64,000 nucleotides of DNA, taken from contig JAZBQD010000027.1 of the NCBI GenBank assembly GCA_036583965.1, forward strand, positions 5,102,187 to 5,166,186. Reading direction: 5' to 3'. Each line of letters starts with the position of its first letter. Positions within the stretch are counted from its first letter, which is position 1. Below the pieces are notes generated by a model. The model had not been told where the DNA came from. It saw only the letters and a program-made list of their open reading frames with translations, and made no database searches. The DNA is from Prunella strophiata (taxonomy: Eukaryota > Chordata > Aves > Passeriformes > Prunellidae). Of the stretch, positions 40,778-52,935 are shown piece after piece. The position numbers and the translations under genes were made by a program.

Positions 40778-43700
40778 GCGGCGGGGAGGCCTCGCCGTCC
40801 TCCTCCTGCTCCTGCCGCTGCTCTTGGTGATCCAGGCGGGACCCGCCTCGGGACAGCTCCCCGCCGCCTCCTCCGAGGCCTTCGACTCCGTGCTGGGCAA
40901 CACGGCATCGTGTCACCGCGCCTGCCAGCTGACCTACCCCCTGCACACCTACCCCAAGGTACGGGCGGGCCTTCCCCGCACCTGCGCCGCTTCCCTCAGC
41001 CTCCCTCGGGGCTGGCACGGCCCTTCCTTTGCCCCTCTCCCCCTGCAGCTCCGTCTTTCTCTAAAGACAGATAGATACTTCGTTATTTAAATCGATGGGT
41101 AGGCTGCCGCTTGCCCGTGAAGCGCTGTTGTCAAAGTACAGCTTTGTCAGTGCTGTGGGGTTTTGTGGGTTTTGGGCGTTTGGATGCTCTTTTTTTTCTG
41201 CCTCTTCCCAAAAAGGCAGCTGTAATTTGGCTTGGGCTGTTCCATATTTTGGGCACTGAAGCAGTGCTGTGTTCGTGGCAAGGCAGAGATCCTGAGTCAG
41301 GGCGCCAGTGCGCCACTTGGATGTTGAAGGATGAAGCATAATTGATGACAAACAAATATCTCGTCAGAGCCTTCATGGGAACTTTTTATCTCATGATAAA
41401 ATACGGAAATTGTGTCTGATAGGAATTTAATTTCATCCCCCAGGGTTTGCTGTTGGTTCATGCTTGCACGCCTTTGAACTACGGGCTTAAGTTTGGCAAA
41501 TCCGAGATCACAAATCTCATATTCCCTTGTTCTTTGTTGGCAATAAACGTCATTATCAGCTGCAGCTGGGTAGCAGGTGGAACTCTTACCCCGTATTTGG
41601 GATTTCCCAGGAAGGCAGCAGGCAAGTGGAGCAGTGCCAGGATCAGGTAACAGGGCTTTGTCTGCTTCCCCATGGAATTCAGTTGGATTTTCTAGCTGGA
41701 AAGTACCAGGGAGTTGTGTGAATATGAGTAAATTTACACAGCTTGTTTTGGTGTATTGCACTTTTGAATTTTTACTTTTTGATTAAGAAATTTGTCATGT
41801 TGTTGGAGCTGTTCACTAATACAGTCACATCTTTTACATACAGTGTTTGTTCTGTTTGTCACAAAACTGCTGGTGGAATTGAAAGAAATTTGATTTAGTT
41901 GTGAGTGGAAAGTAAAACTTCATTGAGACTGTGATGGAAATATATCTGTACAGCTCATTTATCTGGATATCAAATGACAAAACGTTTTCTGCTCCATCAC
42001 CACCCACCTTGTCAGTGTTAGATTTGATTTTTAGTTTATATTCATCATTTTCTACTCTTGTGCCTTTAAAGCAGATGAACTCATGGTCTCAGTTACAATG
42101 GCCAGGTCGTTTACAACAGGTTGTACAAGAGGTGTGGTGTGTTTGGCTGTTGTTAAATTAATTCAGAGCCTGTTTTGCACCTGTGCAGTTTGAGTGGCTG
42201 CTGGCTTTGAAGTTGTGATTCATGGGTCAGTGGCAGGGTGTGGTCAGTGGGACACTGCTGTCACACAGGCTTTAACTCACATCCATCCCCCTGCAGCTGT
42301 GGACAGAAGAAATACCAGGTGTAGGATTTCTGTATTTGCCTGATTTTAATAGTTGGCAGTGGGGAAGCACTTTTGCCCTGCAGTTCAATATTATAAATAA
42401 ACATTTGTGTTTGTGGAGCTGGCAGTAGACAGATAACCAGGATGCTGTGTAGGACATCAGAAAATAATCTCTTTTTCTGATAGTTCTGTTGTAGCTCTGA
42501 TTAGAATCATTAATCTGTTTAGATACATTGTATTCCACTGTCAAAATTCAGAGGATTTTGGTCCTTTCCTGCTGGGTTTTACCATTTAAGTTCTGAGAAT
42601 GGAGATTCCCTACTCTTTGTAGGGTTAAGCATCAATAAATCTTCTACAGCACAAATAATATTTTACATCAATAAATATTTTTTTTTAATCTTTTAGTGTT
42701 GTAACAGTGGTGTGTTTCAAACACACCACTTTCTAAAACATTCATTTTGCTTGTGAGCAGTGGGTCTGGAATTCCAGAAGAGCATTTGCTGCTCCAGGTT
42801 TGCAGATAAATCCATGGGTTGTTAGTGCTGCTTGGCTCGGGTTCACTGCAGCTCATCCTGCTTCACATTGAGCTGAGCTGTGGGTCTGGCGGAGGGAAGG
42901 AGGACAAACACACCCAACAAACAACAAAACAAAGTTTGTTTCGTGGCAATTTGCTGTGGGCTGGAGGTTTGCAAGCCTGTCCTTGTGCCTCCCCAGGAAG
43001 AGGAGCTGTTCGCCTGCCAGCGCGGCTGCCGGCTCTTCTCCATCTGCCAGTTCGTGGACGACGGCGCCGACCTGAACCGCACCAAGCAGGAGTGTGACTC
43101 TGGTGAGCCCTCAGAGCCTGCAGGGATGTCCCATCAGCTGAGCACATGCTGCAGGGGACAGCTGCAGTGTCTGAAAGGGTGCTCTTGAGTTGGTGGCATT
43201 CTTTCAGTTGCTTTGGGTTTGTTTAACAGCTTCTTAAAGTCTATATAGAGGAGCTATAAAAAAAAAATCTTACGGGTGGGAAGGTTGTTGTCTGTGAGTT
43301 TCTCCTCAGTGTTGCTGTTTTCTTGAATTTCTCAAGTGTCATCAGTGTCTGTAAATAAATTAGAAATAGTGCATTTTATTATATTGTCATAGAAAACACA
43401 AAATGCCTGGGGGGAAATCCAGGCAAATAACTCTTGTCTTTTAATAATTCCCTGTGACAATCAGTCCCATTTGCCATTCCTGACAAATTTGTACATAGAA
43501 GTACATTGTTCAGTGGAGCAAAAGGACAGATCTTAATGTGCCTTGAAACTTGTGGTCTAGCCTACATCCTAAGCCTTTCCTGCAGCTAACCCTTTGGGAA
43601 TGAGGTACAGCTTTGTTTGGAATAGGCCTTGAAGTACTAGTTACTAATTCTCTCAGGCTATCTGGGTTAGAGCAAAGATGTAACAGTGAAAATGAAATAT

Positions 43701-46700
43701 AGAATCATTTCAGTTGGAGAAGACCTTTAAGATCATCAAGTCCAACCATTCCCCCAGCACTGCCAAGCCCACCACTAAACCATGTCCTCAAGTGCCACAC
43801 CTTTATGTCCCTCCAGGGATAGTGTGTGATCCAGGCCAATTAATAGTGGGTTTGGAATTGTGTGGAACTTCATTCTAGTAATATTGAGGAAGCTGATTCA
43901 CAGTTTTACTCAGAAAGGAAAGGTAGGAACTCTCCACCTTTACTACGAATACAATTAAGCACCAGGCCAGCACTCAGGGGAGGCTTTGGTCCTCTCAGTA
44001 GCTCCTGAAAGCAAGAGAACTTGTGGCCAGCTCAGGTAGGGAAGCAGAAAGTCTGGCATGCAAAGATGTGTTACAAAAGTGCAGTAAATACTCCAGAAAT
44101 GGGCTAATGCTCCAGTCTGTCACACTGTGTAGCTGTGATCCAGCCTGTCAGTGTAGCTGTCAAACCACACACGAAAGAGTGCCATAAAGCAGGCTAATGT
44201 GGCAATAGAGCACATGTAGAGTAATGGAACAGTTGCTTATTTCTGGTTTAACTCTTCTTTCTGGGGCTGTTGTCTTTGCTGGCTTATGTTCTGTAATCAT
44301 CTGCTGCTGGGTGCCCTGAGTGAGTGTTCTGTGCTTGGCAGATCCATCTTGGCTGCTCTGCTCAGTTCTGTCTCTGGTGCTTCCTGCAAACACTGACTCT
44401 GTGGCAGTTGTAGCATGGAATGGCTGCTCAGGTGCCATGAGCTGAACACTCAAATGTTTAGCTGCTGCTGCCATGCTTCCTGCCAGCTTTTTACTCCTTA
44501 TGAAGGTCCATTTGTTCCTCTGGAAAACTGGGAGAGCTCCTGTCCTCTGTATTGCTTTTTGGTTTGATTCTTTAGTTCAGGCACTACTGAAACACTGTCC
44601 CCCTAAGCTTCAGAATAGTGCTGGAGAGCTGTGCCTGTGTATCATCTGCCTGATTTGTCCATGGGCAGAATAAACTAAATTATTCTCTCCAAATAATTTA
44701 GGTTTCTTGGTCTTTGTGATCTCTAGTGAGCAATTAATAGAAGCTCTCTCTAAAACAAAGAGTTAGCTTCATTTTTCATAAGAAATTATTCCATAGTACT
44801 TTCAGTGCAGTTTCTGTATTAGCAGGAAAAGCTCCTTTGATTTTCCTGTGCTACCATGGCTTCTGCTGTTACCTCAAAGGGATTTAATAGACTGATGGTC
44901 CCTCTGTTCTCTTTAGGATTCCATCTCTGTTCTCTGATGTTTTATGTGATATGTAGAGGAAAGCTGTAGTGGTGGTGGGAGGATCAATGAGAACTTGCAT
45001 CCCTGGGCTCAGCCAGGGTAACATTGGGGATCATTTGCTCTGATTGCAGCCAGATTTCAGCTCCCTGCTCTGTTGAAGCTCTGATTCTGTCATTAGACCT
45101 CAGAGCAAATGCTACCCTGGGATTGCCATATCTTCCCCTGCAAAATGGGATTGTCAACTGCTGCTTTGTTTCTGATCCAGCTTATACTGAGAATGTTTTC
45201 TTAACTAAAATGCAGAATTTATCATCTCATTTGGGGAACTTCTCCCTTGCAGCCTGTACTGAAGCATACTCCCAATCTGATGAACAATATGCTTGCCATC
45301 TTGGATGCCAGAACCAGTTGCCATTTGCTGAGTTAAGGCAAGAGCAAGTAAGTAGGTGACATGTTTTTCAAATACCACCTACTTGTTTCTGTTCAGTGTC
45401 TTCTCTTTTTTAAAATTTCTTCAAATGGAAAATAAATGTTCCTAAGAACTGAAATCTAGACATGAGGAGAGGGGTGAGCAAGAATGTAACTTCTGTCCTT
45501 TTTATATAAAAACAAATGGAAAAAATGTTAATGTTGTGCTTGCAGTTAATGTCCCTGATGCCACGAATTCATCTCCTCTTTCCTCTGACACTGGTGAGAT
45601 CATTCTGGAGTGACATGATGGACTCAGCTCAGAGCTTCATAACATCCTCATGGACTTTCTACCTTCAAGCAGATGATGGCAAAATTGTCATATTCCAGGT
45701 GCTTTCTCTTTTCATTGAGGTTAAGGTGTTGCTGCTGATTTCAACTCTGCTTCTTCCAGCCAGAGAAAATACTCTAGAGCACTATCAAAAGTGTTTAGTT
45801 TTTCCTAGTATTTCACTGCCTTTAGGGCCATTTTAAAATTCAAACTTAAAAGAATGGAGCATATTTTAAGGTTAATTTCTGTATTAGTTCTGAAAATGTA
45901 AATTATCAGAATTATCAAAACCAGTGAAAGCTTTCTAGCAGGATCCTCTAACTCCTTATTTTGTTTTAGTCAAAGCCAGAAGTGCAGTATGTTCCACAGC
46001 TTGATCAGGAAGCTGGAGATACGAAAGGATCCTTGTCACTGAGTAAAACAGCCTGTAAGTTGTTTTTTTGTGCTTTGGAAGAGTAAATGCAAATATTCCC
46101 TGTCATGCAAATTTAAAAAATGACGTTGCAGGTGGCATATGAAAGCAAATCTTTAGAAAGCTGCAGTATAATTATTTACTGTGCCGAGCACACTGCGTAC
46201 ACTTGGCAAAGTGTGGTAGAAACCGAGCTCTGGTGCAAATGGAATCCTGGAAGCTGGGGCTGTTCTAAAAGCTTCCTCTGATGCTGTCTGCACAGACAGA
46301 GTGTGTGGGGTGTGGGTTTCCCTTCCCTTGCTCTCGTGCCCTCTGTTTGTGCTGTTGTGCCTCAGCAGACGGACGGCCCGGGAGCTCGCAGGCGTTCCGG
46401 GGGCTCTTCGAGGAGCGAGCCAGCGACAGCTTCTTCAAGTGTCTCTCCATGTACGTATGGCCTGAGCTGCCTGTGCCCTTGGGGAGGGTCAAGGCCTTTC
46501 TGCTGTGTGTTCAGCCCTGTTGGGAGGTCTCAAGGTCTCCAAGTCTGTAGGCTCAGGATGCACAGCATCACAGTTTTGTATCTCACCATTAGTGCTGCTT
46601 TGCTGTGCTGGCCCCGTGTTTTCTGCAGCCTGTCCTGCCAGCTTTGATTTTTCCTTTCCATTTCAACATATTGATAATTTCCTGCACTGTTTTTTGAGTG

Positions 46701-48146
46701 TGTTTCTGGGAACTGTTTAATCAATACTGTGTTTTGCCTGTTCATTAGCTCTGGATGTGTTTTAGGGCAAAGCACTTTGTTTTGGGATTGTGTTATGTAG
46801 CACACTGGTATGTCTTGTTCCAGGCTGAAAATACTCAGTATGTCTTTATCGAAGCTCTTTTACTTTCTCCTTAAAAGTTCACACATGAAAGATCAGTGAG
46901 TTGCCCTGCAGATGCATAACAGAAAAATCTGGTTACAAATCTGTAACAGGAGGATTCTTAGGGCCCCATAACAGAATCCTGCAAGTCTTTTGTGATATCA
47001 GGCAGGCATTAGAGTAGCCAGGAGTCTGCAGTGGGCTGTGTAGCTGGAAGGGCCAGAGACTAATGAATTGGCAGGAAAGGCAGTCAGCAATGAGCCAAAC
47101 TTTTTAGAGGTCCATTGTCTTGTATTCAGTCTATGAAATCTATCAACATTCTTCTCATTTCAGAAATTCCAGTTGGATTTTAACCACTACACTCGTCCTG
47201 TCCGTGCTGGTGCTGCTCTGGATTTGTTGTGCAACTGTAGCTACAGCTGTAGAGCAATATGTTCCATCTGAGGTACTGCATTTCAGAACTACAGTATTTG
47301 GAGTTTATTCATTATATTGCTTTTATGTTACAGCTGTCCAGAAACTAAGAAATATTTAGGGGAGGTTCAGTTAAAGGAGGGTTTTCTTACTTTGTGGCTG
47401 TGGATGGCAAACCAATTTTGTTTATTTAAATGATGGTTTTATAGCTGAGCATTCTTGCTCATTCCTGTGGCTCACAGGAGCTCTGAGCCTTATTCAGACA
47501 TGATGTCTTTTGGTTTGTAGTGCTGTGCTCTCAACAACTTCAGAGTGCTCTGGACAAATGGAGGCTGATTCTCATTTCTTGGGAATGAAGCTGTTCCAAG
47601 GTTGGGTGGTGTAGGGGGGACCCAGTGTGGGTTTAATGCAGGAGGGTCAGTAGTGAGACCAGAGGGACAGCACAGTTACTGGTGAGTGCAAGTCTCATGG
47701 AGGGGAACAGGCACTCTCCCAGTGCCCAGAGTCCTGACTCAGTGACTGCACCCCAAAGGAGCAAAGAGTTTGTGTGATTGCACACAGACACTGTGTCCAC
47801 CCTTGTGCTGGCAGATTTCATATCTTGCTTCTGGATGCAAGTCCAGTTCCAGCCATGAATTTCAGATGTTACAGAAGGCCTTGTGTTGCAGGGCTGCAGC
47901 CATCAGCTGGAATGCAGCTGCATAATGAAATTCATTTTATTCACAGTATGGAGAGTCTTTGTCTTAAAGTATCTTGTTTAAATGTTTCAGAAGCTGAGCA
48001 TCTATGGAGATTTGGAATACATGAATGAGCAAAAACTCAACAGATACCCACCCTCTGCACTTGTTGTGGTTAGGTGCAAGACTGAGGAACATGAAGAAGC
48101 AGGACCTCTCCCTACAAAAGTCAATCTGGATCAATCTGCAATTTAA
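40770..48146 (+). CDS. TMEM59: Transmembrane protein 59, complete
   Basis: Type I membrane glycoprotein of Golgi and endosomes; in mammals it alters glycosylation and trafficking of client proteins and promotes LC3 labelling of endosomes through ATG16L1. Eight exons: 40770-40958, 42997-43102, 45253-45347, 45546-45698, 45970-46054, 46366-46450, 47164-47272 and 47991-48146, giving 325 residues against 323 in human. A signal peptide (about residues 1-29) is followed by a Cys-rich luminal region (ASCHRACQLTYPLHTYPK, CQRGCRLFSICQFVDDG) with an N-glycosylation site at N90. LFPLTLVRSFWSDMMDSAQ lies in exon 4, the membrane span at about 242-264, and the cytoplasmic ATG16L1-binding pattern at 270-282 (YVPSEKLSIYGDL). 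Exon 6 is the least conserved and has an NAGNAG acceptor. The start codon sits in a TISU element. Confidence 0.97.
40959..42996 (+). other. TMEM59: TMEM59 intron 1, nothing further identified
   Basis: A 2-kb AT-rich intron between the signal-peptide exon and the first Cys-rich exon. No repeat element or coding segment was recognised. Confidence 0.5.
43698..43825 (-). mobile_element. CR1 LINE 3' fragment, minus orientation
   Basis: The plus strand begins with a TAGAATCATTTCAGTTGG motif and continues with GACCTTTAAGATCATCAAG and TCCAACC, the reverse complement of the CR1 3' end. Only about 125 bases remain. It lies in TMEM59 intron 2, antisense to the gene. Confidence 0.85.
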
Positions 48147-48247
48147 ACCCGTTGGATCCGATAGACTAATTCTAACAGAGCTAGAAACTCCTGATTGCTT
48201 GTGGTGGTTCTTCAGATGAGAAGCTTAGCAGCCAGTCTTTAAATGCA

Positions 48248-48253
48248 AATAAA
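48248..48253 (+). terminator. TMEM59: Probable TMEM59 polyadenylation signal (proximal)
   Basis: AATAAA about 100 bases past the TMEM59 stop. A second AATAAA at 48934-48939 would give a longer 3' UTR. Both are plausible. Confidence 0.55.
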
Positions 48254-48959
48254 GTTGCAAAATCAACAAATGTCATGGGATTTTGTTTTCAGCTAGTAGA
48301 GAAGATTCAGACATTCAGACATGAATTTGTTTGTTTCCAGGTATAATCACTTTTCACTGGTGTTTGCTATTGTGTCTTTTTGCTTACAAAAGTTGTAAGC
48401 ATGCTTTCCATACTTCTGCCAGGACACTTTGAAACTTACTTGTGTGTTCTAGGATGTAATGTGTACAGTCAGAGTTAGCTTTGTAAAGGTATAAGACATT
48501 TTAAGTAGGCAGGACATGCCTTTCTAGTGTTGCACTTTCTGTTGTAGTTAAGAGAAAATATTATAAAATTATCTGCTGAATTTTTTTGTACTTGTTAATG
48601 TCCATGCACAAACAACCCTGTCTTCAAAAATATAAATATATTTTTTCTACAGTGTGGCAATATTCAAGGTGGAAAGCATTCGTGAGGTACTGTAAGCTAG
48701 AACTCAGCTTGTGAAAGATGGAAATGTGTTAAAATTTACAGACATATCCCTTCACATGCAGAACATTACATGGTCAGTTATTTTGTCAAACTTTAGCCTT
48801 TAAGTCTTAAATTGCTTGTAAAGTTAGCACCTGTGTTTTCTGAAAACTTCTACTTTCTGTTCTTGATTAACTATTCTGGTCTTGTAACTTCATTTACAGA
48901 AACAAGTTGATTCCTGAGAAATGAGAGCAGACAAATAAAATTGACTGTATAGAAAATGT

Positions 48960-51900
48960 TGACTATATAGCTTTTTGCCATGGTTAATTATTGACCACAG
49001 CAGGCTCAGTGTGAAAGCCTGTCTGTAGCCTTCCTCATGGGCAACGTGACCTGATTCTGCTGTGACTTCACTAACACAGCAACAATGAACAATGTCCCTC
49101 ATGTCTAACCTATTTTTTGTGGATCTTATATGCTGGTTCCCACAGTGTTGGCAAGTTGGGGGTGTTGGTGATTTATTTTAGGGTGTCTAAGTGAATGCTG
49201 GCTAGAATGCACAATCTTCAATTCACTGTCATTTTTTTGTTGATTAGACAGAATTCCCTCAGAGGTTTAAAATAATGTAATGAAGAACTGTGGAGATTCT
49301 GGGTGATACAGTGATGTATTCCCTTACTTAAACCTGGCTCAGGGGTGGTTCCCACCCTGTCTGTGAGCAGGTGGTTGTGTGGGTGCAGCTGCTGGAGCCA
49401 TCAGGCAGGAATGTGCAGCCCCAGCCAGCAGTGTGGCTGTCAGGAGCTTTCACATTGTTGGGGATGTTTGTTTTAAGCAGGTTCCTATCACCTGCAGGAA
49501 CTGCAATCTCAGGTGTTAAATTCTAGGTACCTCTTCCTGCTGAGCTTTTCAGTGGGACAGCCCAGAGATGTGTGTGCCGGCAGCCTGGTGTCACTGCAGA
49601 GGCCTTGCTGTGAGAAGGGATAGGGACAGGGTGGTGTTTGGGGACAGGGTGGTGTTTGGGGACAGGGCTCACTGGGCGGGACAGGAGCTGCTCTGCCGGT
49701 GGCGCTGCAGCCCGGCCCGGCCCCGCTCTGCTGGGCTGCCCGAGCTCGGATGTGATGTGTGCAGCCCTGCTCAGCAAGTCTCTGCCACTGCTGGCTTTGC
49801 TCCAGGGGTCAGTGCCCATCTTAGCGCTGTGGTGTTTGGGATTTCCAGAAGAGACTGCAGCAATCCCCGTTTTTCTAACTGAATAGCTTATGGAAATGTT
49901 TGCAAGTCTGTTTAAATGTTTTCCTTTAGCATTACACGTGGTTGCGGAGGGAGCAGCTCTGTGCACACGTGGCTCTTTGCCTGTTCCAGCGTGGACAGTA
50001 CAACCTCTGTTAGGCTGATGACTTGATTTCACAAAACTTTCTCTTCAAAACTCCATTGCTTACAGCCCTGGGCTCAAGTTAAGCAAACAACTTGTGCTTT
50101 CATTGGGTGTTTTGTCTTTTGTTTGCTGTTTAATGGCATTTCAGCTGAGTGATCTGTGCAGTGCAGCCAGTGATTCAGCAATGTGCTCTTGGGTCACAGA
50201 GAGCTCTGTGCCTGTGGCACTCTGGCACTTGGCACTGCTGTATCCAGAGCCAGCCAGAGCCTGAGGAATTTGGTGAGTGTTGTACTTGTAAACTTGTCAA
50301 AAGATCTTCCCTCAGTAAAATCAGATAATAGTGAGTAATTGAACTGTTTCTCAAGATTTCTAATCTAAATGGACTCTTTAAGCTGTCCTTGGCATTTGGC
50401 TTTGCAAAATGTCATTTCCTATTCATTTTTTGTTAAATGTTTGACTTACTGACATCTCCATTTTCAGAGGCTGCAATTTGGGTTTGATCTCTGCTCAAAA
50501 CCACTGTTTAAATGAAGGGCTTTAAATTATTGAAATTGCAGGAGGAAAGCGTTTTATATTCTCTTTAGGCATGTGCTCAGCTGAACCTGTATTGGGTGTA
50601 GAGTGGAATCATCTGGACACAAATGAGGTGACCCTCTTAAGTGTGTGCAATTCACTGCTGGCAGAAATAGCCCAGGTACATTTGGGGGAAATTGGGGGGG
50701 TTTTAGGTGCTAGAAGTAACAATAACCTTCTATCATACTGGATACCTTGATATTTCTTGCCTCCAGCTTTTCTGATATTTGTAATTTTTAAATTATTTTT
50801 TTTAAACTTCAGAAGAGCTTGCTTATGTTTCTTACATTGCTGTTGTGAACTCATTTTTCTGAACTCTAAGCAGACTTTGATGTGGGGTAACTGCTCTGAA
50901 ATGCAACTGCCTGGCTGGCTGCAGCTGAGCTTGATAATCCTGGAGCAGGAAACAGATGGTGGCTGATGTCAGGTTGTAGAATCATCGAATTTTTTAGCTT
51001 GGAAAAGACCTCCAAGAATGAGTCCAACCATTTCCCCAGTACTGCCAATGCCACCAGTAACCCATGTCCCCAAGTGCCACATCCACATGGCTTTAGGGTA
51101 GTTACTCCACCACTGCCCTGAGCAGCCTGATCCAATGCCTGACAACTCTTCCAGTCAAGAATTTTTTTTTCTGGTATCCAATCTAAACCTCCTCTGGTGC
51201 ATTTTGAGGTTGTTTCCTCTTGTCCTGTTGCTTGGTAATTGGGAGGAGAAGAGCCTGACCCCACCTGGCTCCAACCTCTTTTCAGAGAGTTACAGAGACT
51301 GAGAAGGTCCCTCCTGAGCCTCCTTTTCTCCAGGCTGAGCCCCCCAGAGATCCCTCAGCTCTTTCTCATCACATTTGTGCTCCAGAGCCTTCCCCAGCTC
51401 TGTTGTGCTTCTCTGGACATCTCTTACAGACATTTGTCTCCAAGGGTGGGTTGAGTCCACATTTTAAACTCTTCCTTGTGGTTTGTTTTGCAGGGTATGC
51501 ACAGCTGGCCTGCTTTACCTGGCTCTTAGCAAACTTCCAGCCACCTAATAAGCTTTATGAAGGCTCAAAATAGTCCTGTAGCAAATCTGATTAGAAACTG
51601 AGGTTTCTTCTTTAAAGAGCAAGAGATCCAGAATTTAAGATCCCCTTAGTCTGACACTTTTTCCATATTGCAGCAGCTGCCCAGACTTGCAGACTGTTTG
51701 CTACTTGGCATTGGATGTTTTCACCCAAAATCCTTCTTGAAACAGGAGAGTTTTCTAGCACCACCTTTAGTAGTGATGCATTCCTGTGAGAAGCTTCTGT
51801 TTTGGACAAATGGGTGCTGCTGTGCTGAAGGAGGAGCTCCTCCAAGGCTGTGTTTGCTCCTGGGGTCTGTGAGGGCAGGGTTGGAGATGCCCTGGCCCTG

Positions 51901-52935
51901 AAAGGTGCATTAACTCAGCATAACTGGGGTGGGGTTATGTGTGGGGCTGAAGCTGCATTATTTCTCCATGTCAGGCATTTTGTGCTGCTTTGAATCAGCT
52001 CAAGGCAATGCCAGCTCAGACACAACCTGGCTGCCAGCCTCTCCTCCACAGCCCTGGTGGCACTGTCTTGCTTGGGGGAGGAGTTGTGGCCTGTGGGGTG
52101 ACAACAATTTGGAAGCACTTGAGTCCTCTGGACCCTCTTGCAAGAACAACCCAGGCTCCTCAAAAACTTGGTGCTTTTTCTCCCCAATACCCCCATGGAA
52201 AAGCTGCCTGCTCATGAAATTTCATCCTTGAAGCTGTAAAACTCCTCTCTGTGGGAGCTGTGCCAAGGCCTGCAGCCCGTTTAGAAGGCTCCAATGTATT
52301 TGTAAGTTCATGTTTGCTGCAGGCTGAGCTGCTAAGCCTTCCTGCAGGCCTGGAAATTCAAGCACACAAGTGAAAAAGGACTCTGGAGGATTTCCTGTGC
52401 CTGTGTTCATTACCCAAGCAAGGAAGCTGTTCCAGATGGTTGTACTCTGCTCTGCTGAGGTCTCATGATGTGGCAGGAGCCTGGGCTGGTGCTGCCACAA
52501 GGGCAGTGTGACAGCTCTGCCTTGGGAAGGAGGTGTGGAGAAAGGAGATTCCATGAAGATGAGACTTTCATTTCCCTCAAGCTCTCACATGTGAAGGAGT
52601 TTTTCCATGACCAGCATGGGGAATAAATACACTCATGAGCTAGAGGTGAGTGCTCATCTTCCAACCTGCCAGCAGGGCTGCAGCTTCCTAAATCTCTGTT
52701 TACTCTGACTGTCCAATGCTCTCTTGTGAAATCACGTTCCAGACAAGAAGAATGAGAGAGTTTGTTGTTGGCTTTCCCTGGGGGCTGGAGCAGAGGCTCA
52801 GCCCTGCCCTGCCAGTCCCCTCCTGTGTGTGAGGTGCTCTCCTTGCTCTCCTGCCTCTGTTGGGTTTGTATCCTGGTAACTTCACTTGTGCTCAGGTGCA
52901 CAGAACTGCCTGCGGTCCCTGGAGCTCTGGGCAGC
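48960..52935. other. Intergenic DNA between TMEM59 and LDLRAD1
   Basis: No coding exon recognised. It holds a small tandem repeat of an 18-base unit (GGGACAGGGTGGTGTTTG, about 49624-49665) beside a GC-rich patch at 49660-49760, and a CR1 fragment at 50975-51430. LDLRAD1's 5' leader and promoter presumably lie near the right end, but no CpG island marks them. Confidence 0.5.
50975..51430 (-). mobile_element. CR1 LINE 3' fragment, minus orientation
   Basis: The plus strand opens with AGAATCATCGAAT and reads through GGAAAAGACCTCCAAGAATG, CTGAGCAGCCTGATCCAATG, TCTAAACCTCCTCTGG and CCTCCTTTTCTCCAGGCTGA. This is the familiar reverse complement of an avian CR1 3' region. About 450 bases remain and no intact reverse-transcriptase frame is present. 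Confidence 0.92.

Larger units (their letters stand above)
40090..41060. promoter_or_regulatory. CpG island, bidirectional promoter of TCEANC2 and TMEM59
   Basis: GC- and CpG-rich DNA covering the first exons of both genes, which diverge with start codons at 40451 (minus) and 40770 (plus), 318 bases apart. It holds a tandem duplication at 40501-40740 with two ZNF143/THAP11-type sites and a TISU/YY1 element over the TMEM59 start codon. No TATA box is apparent. Confidence 0.85.
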
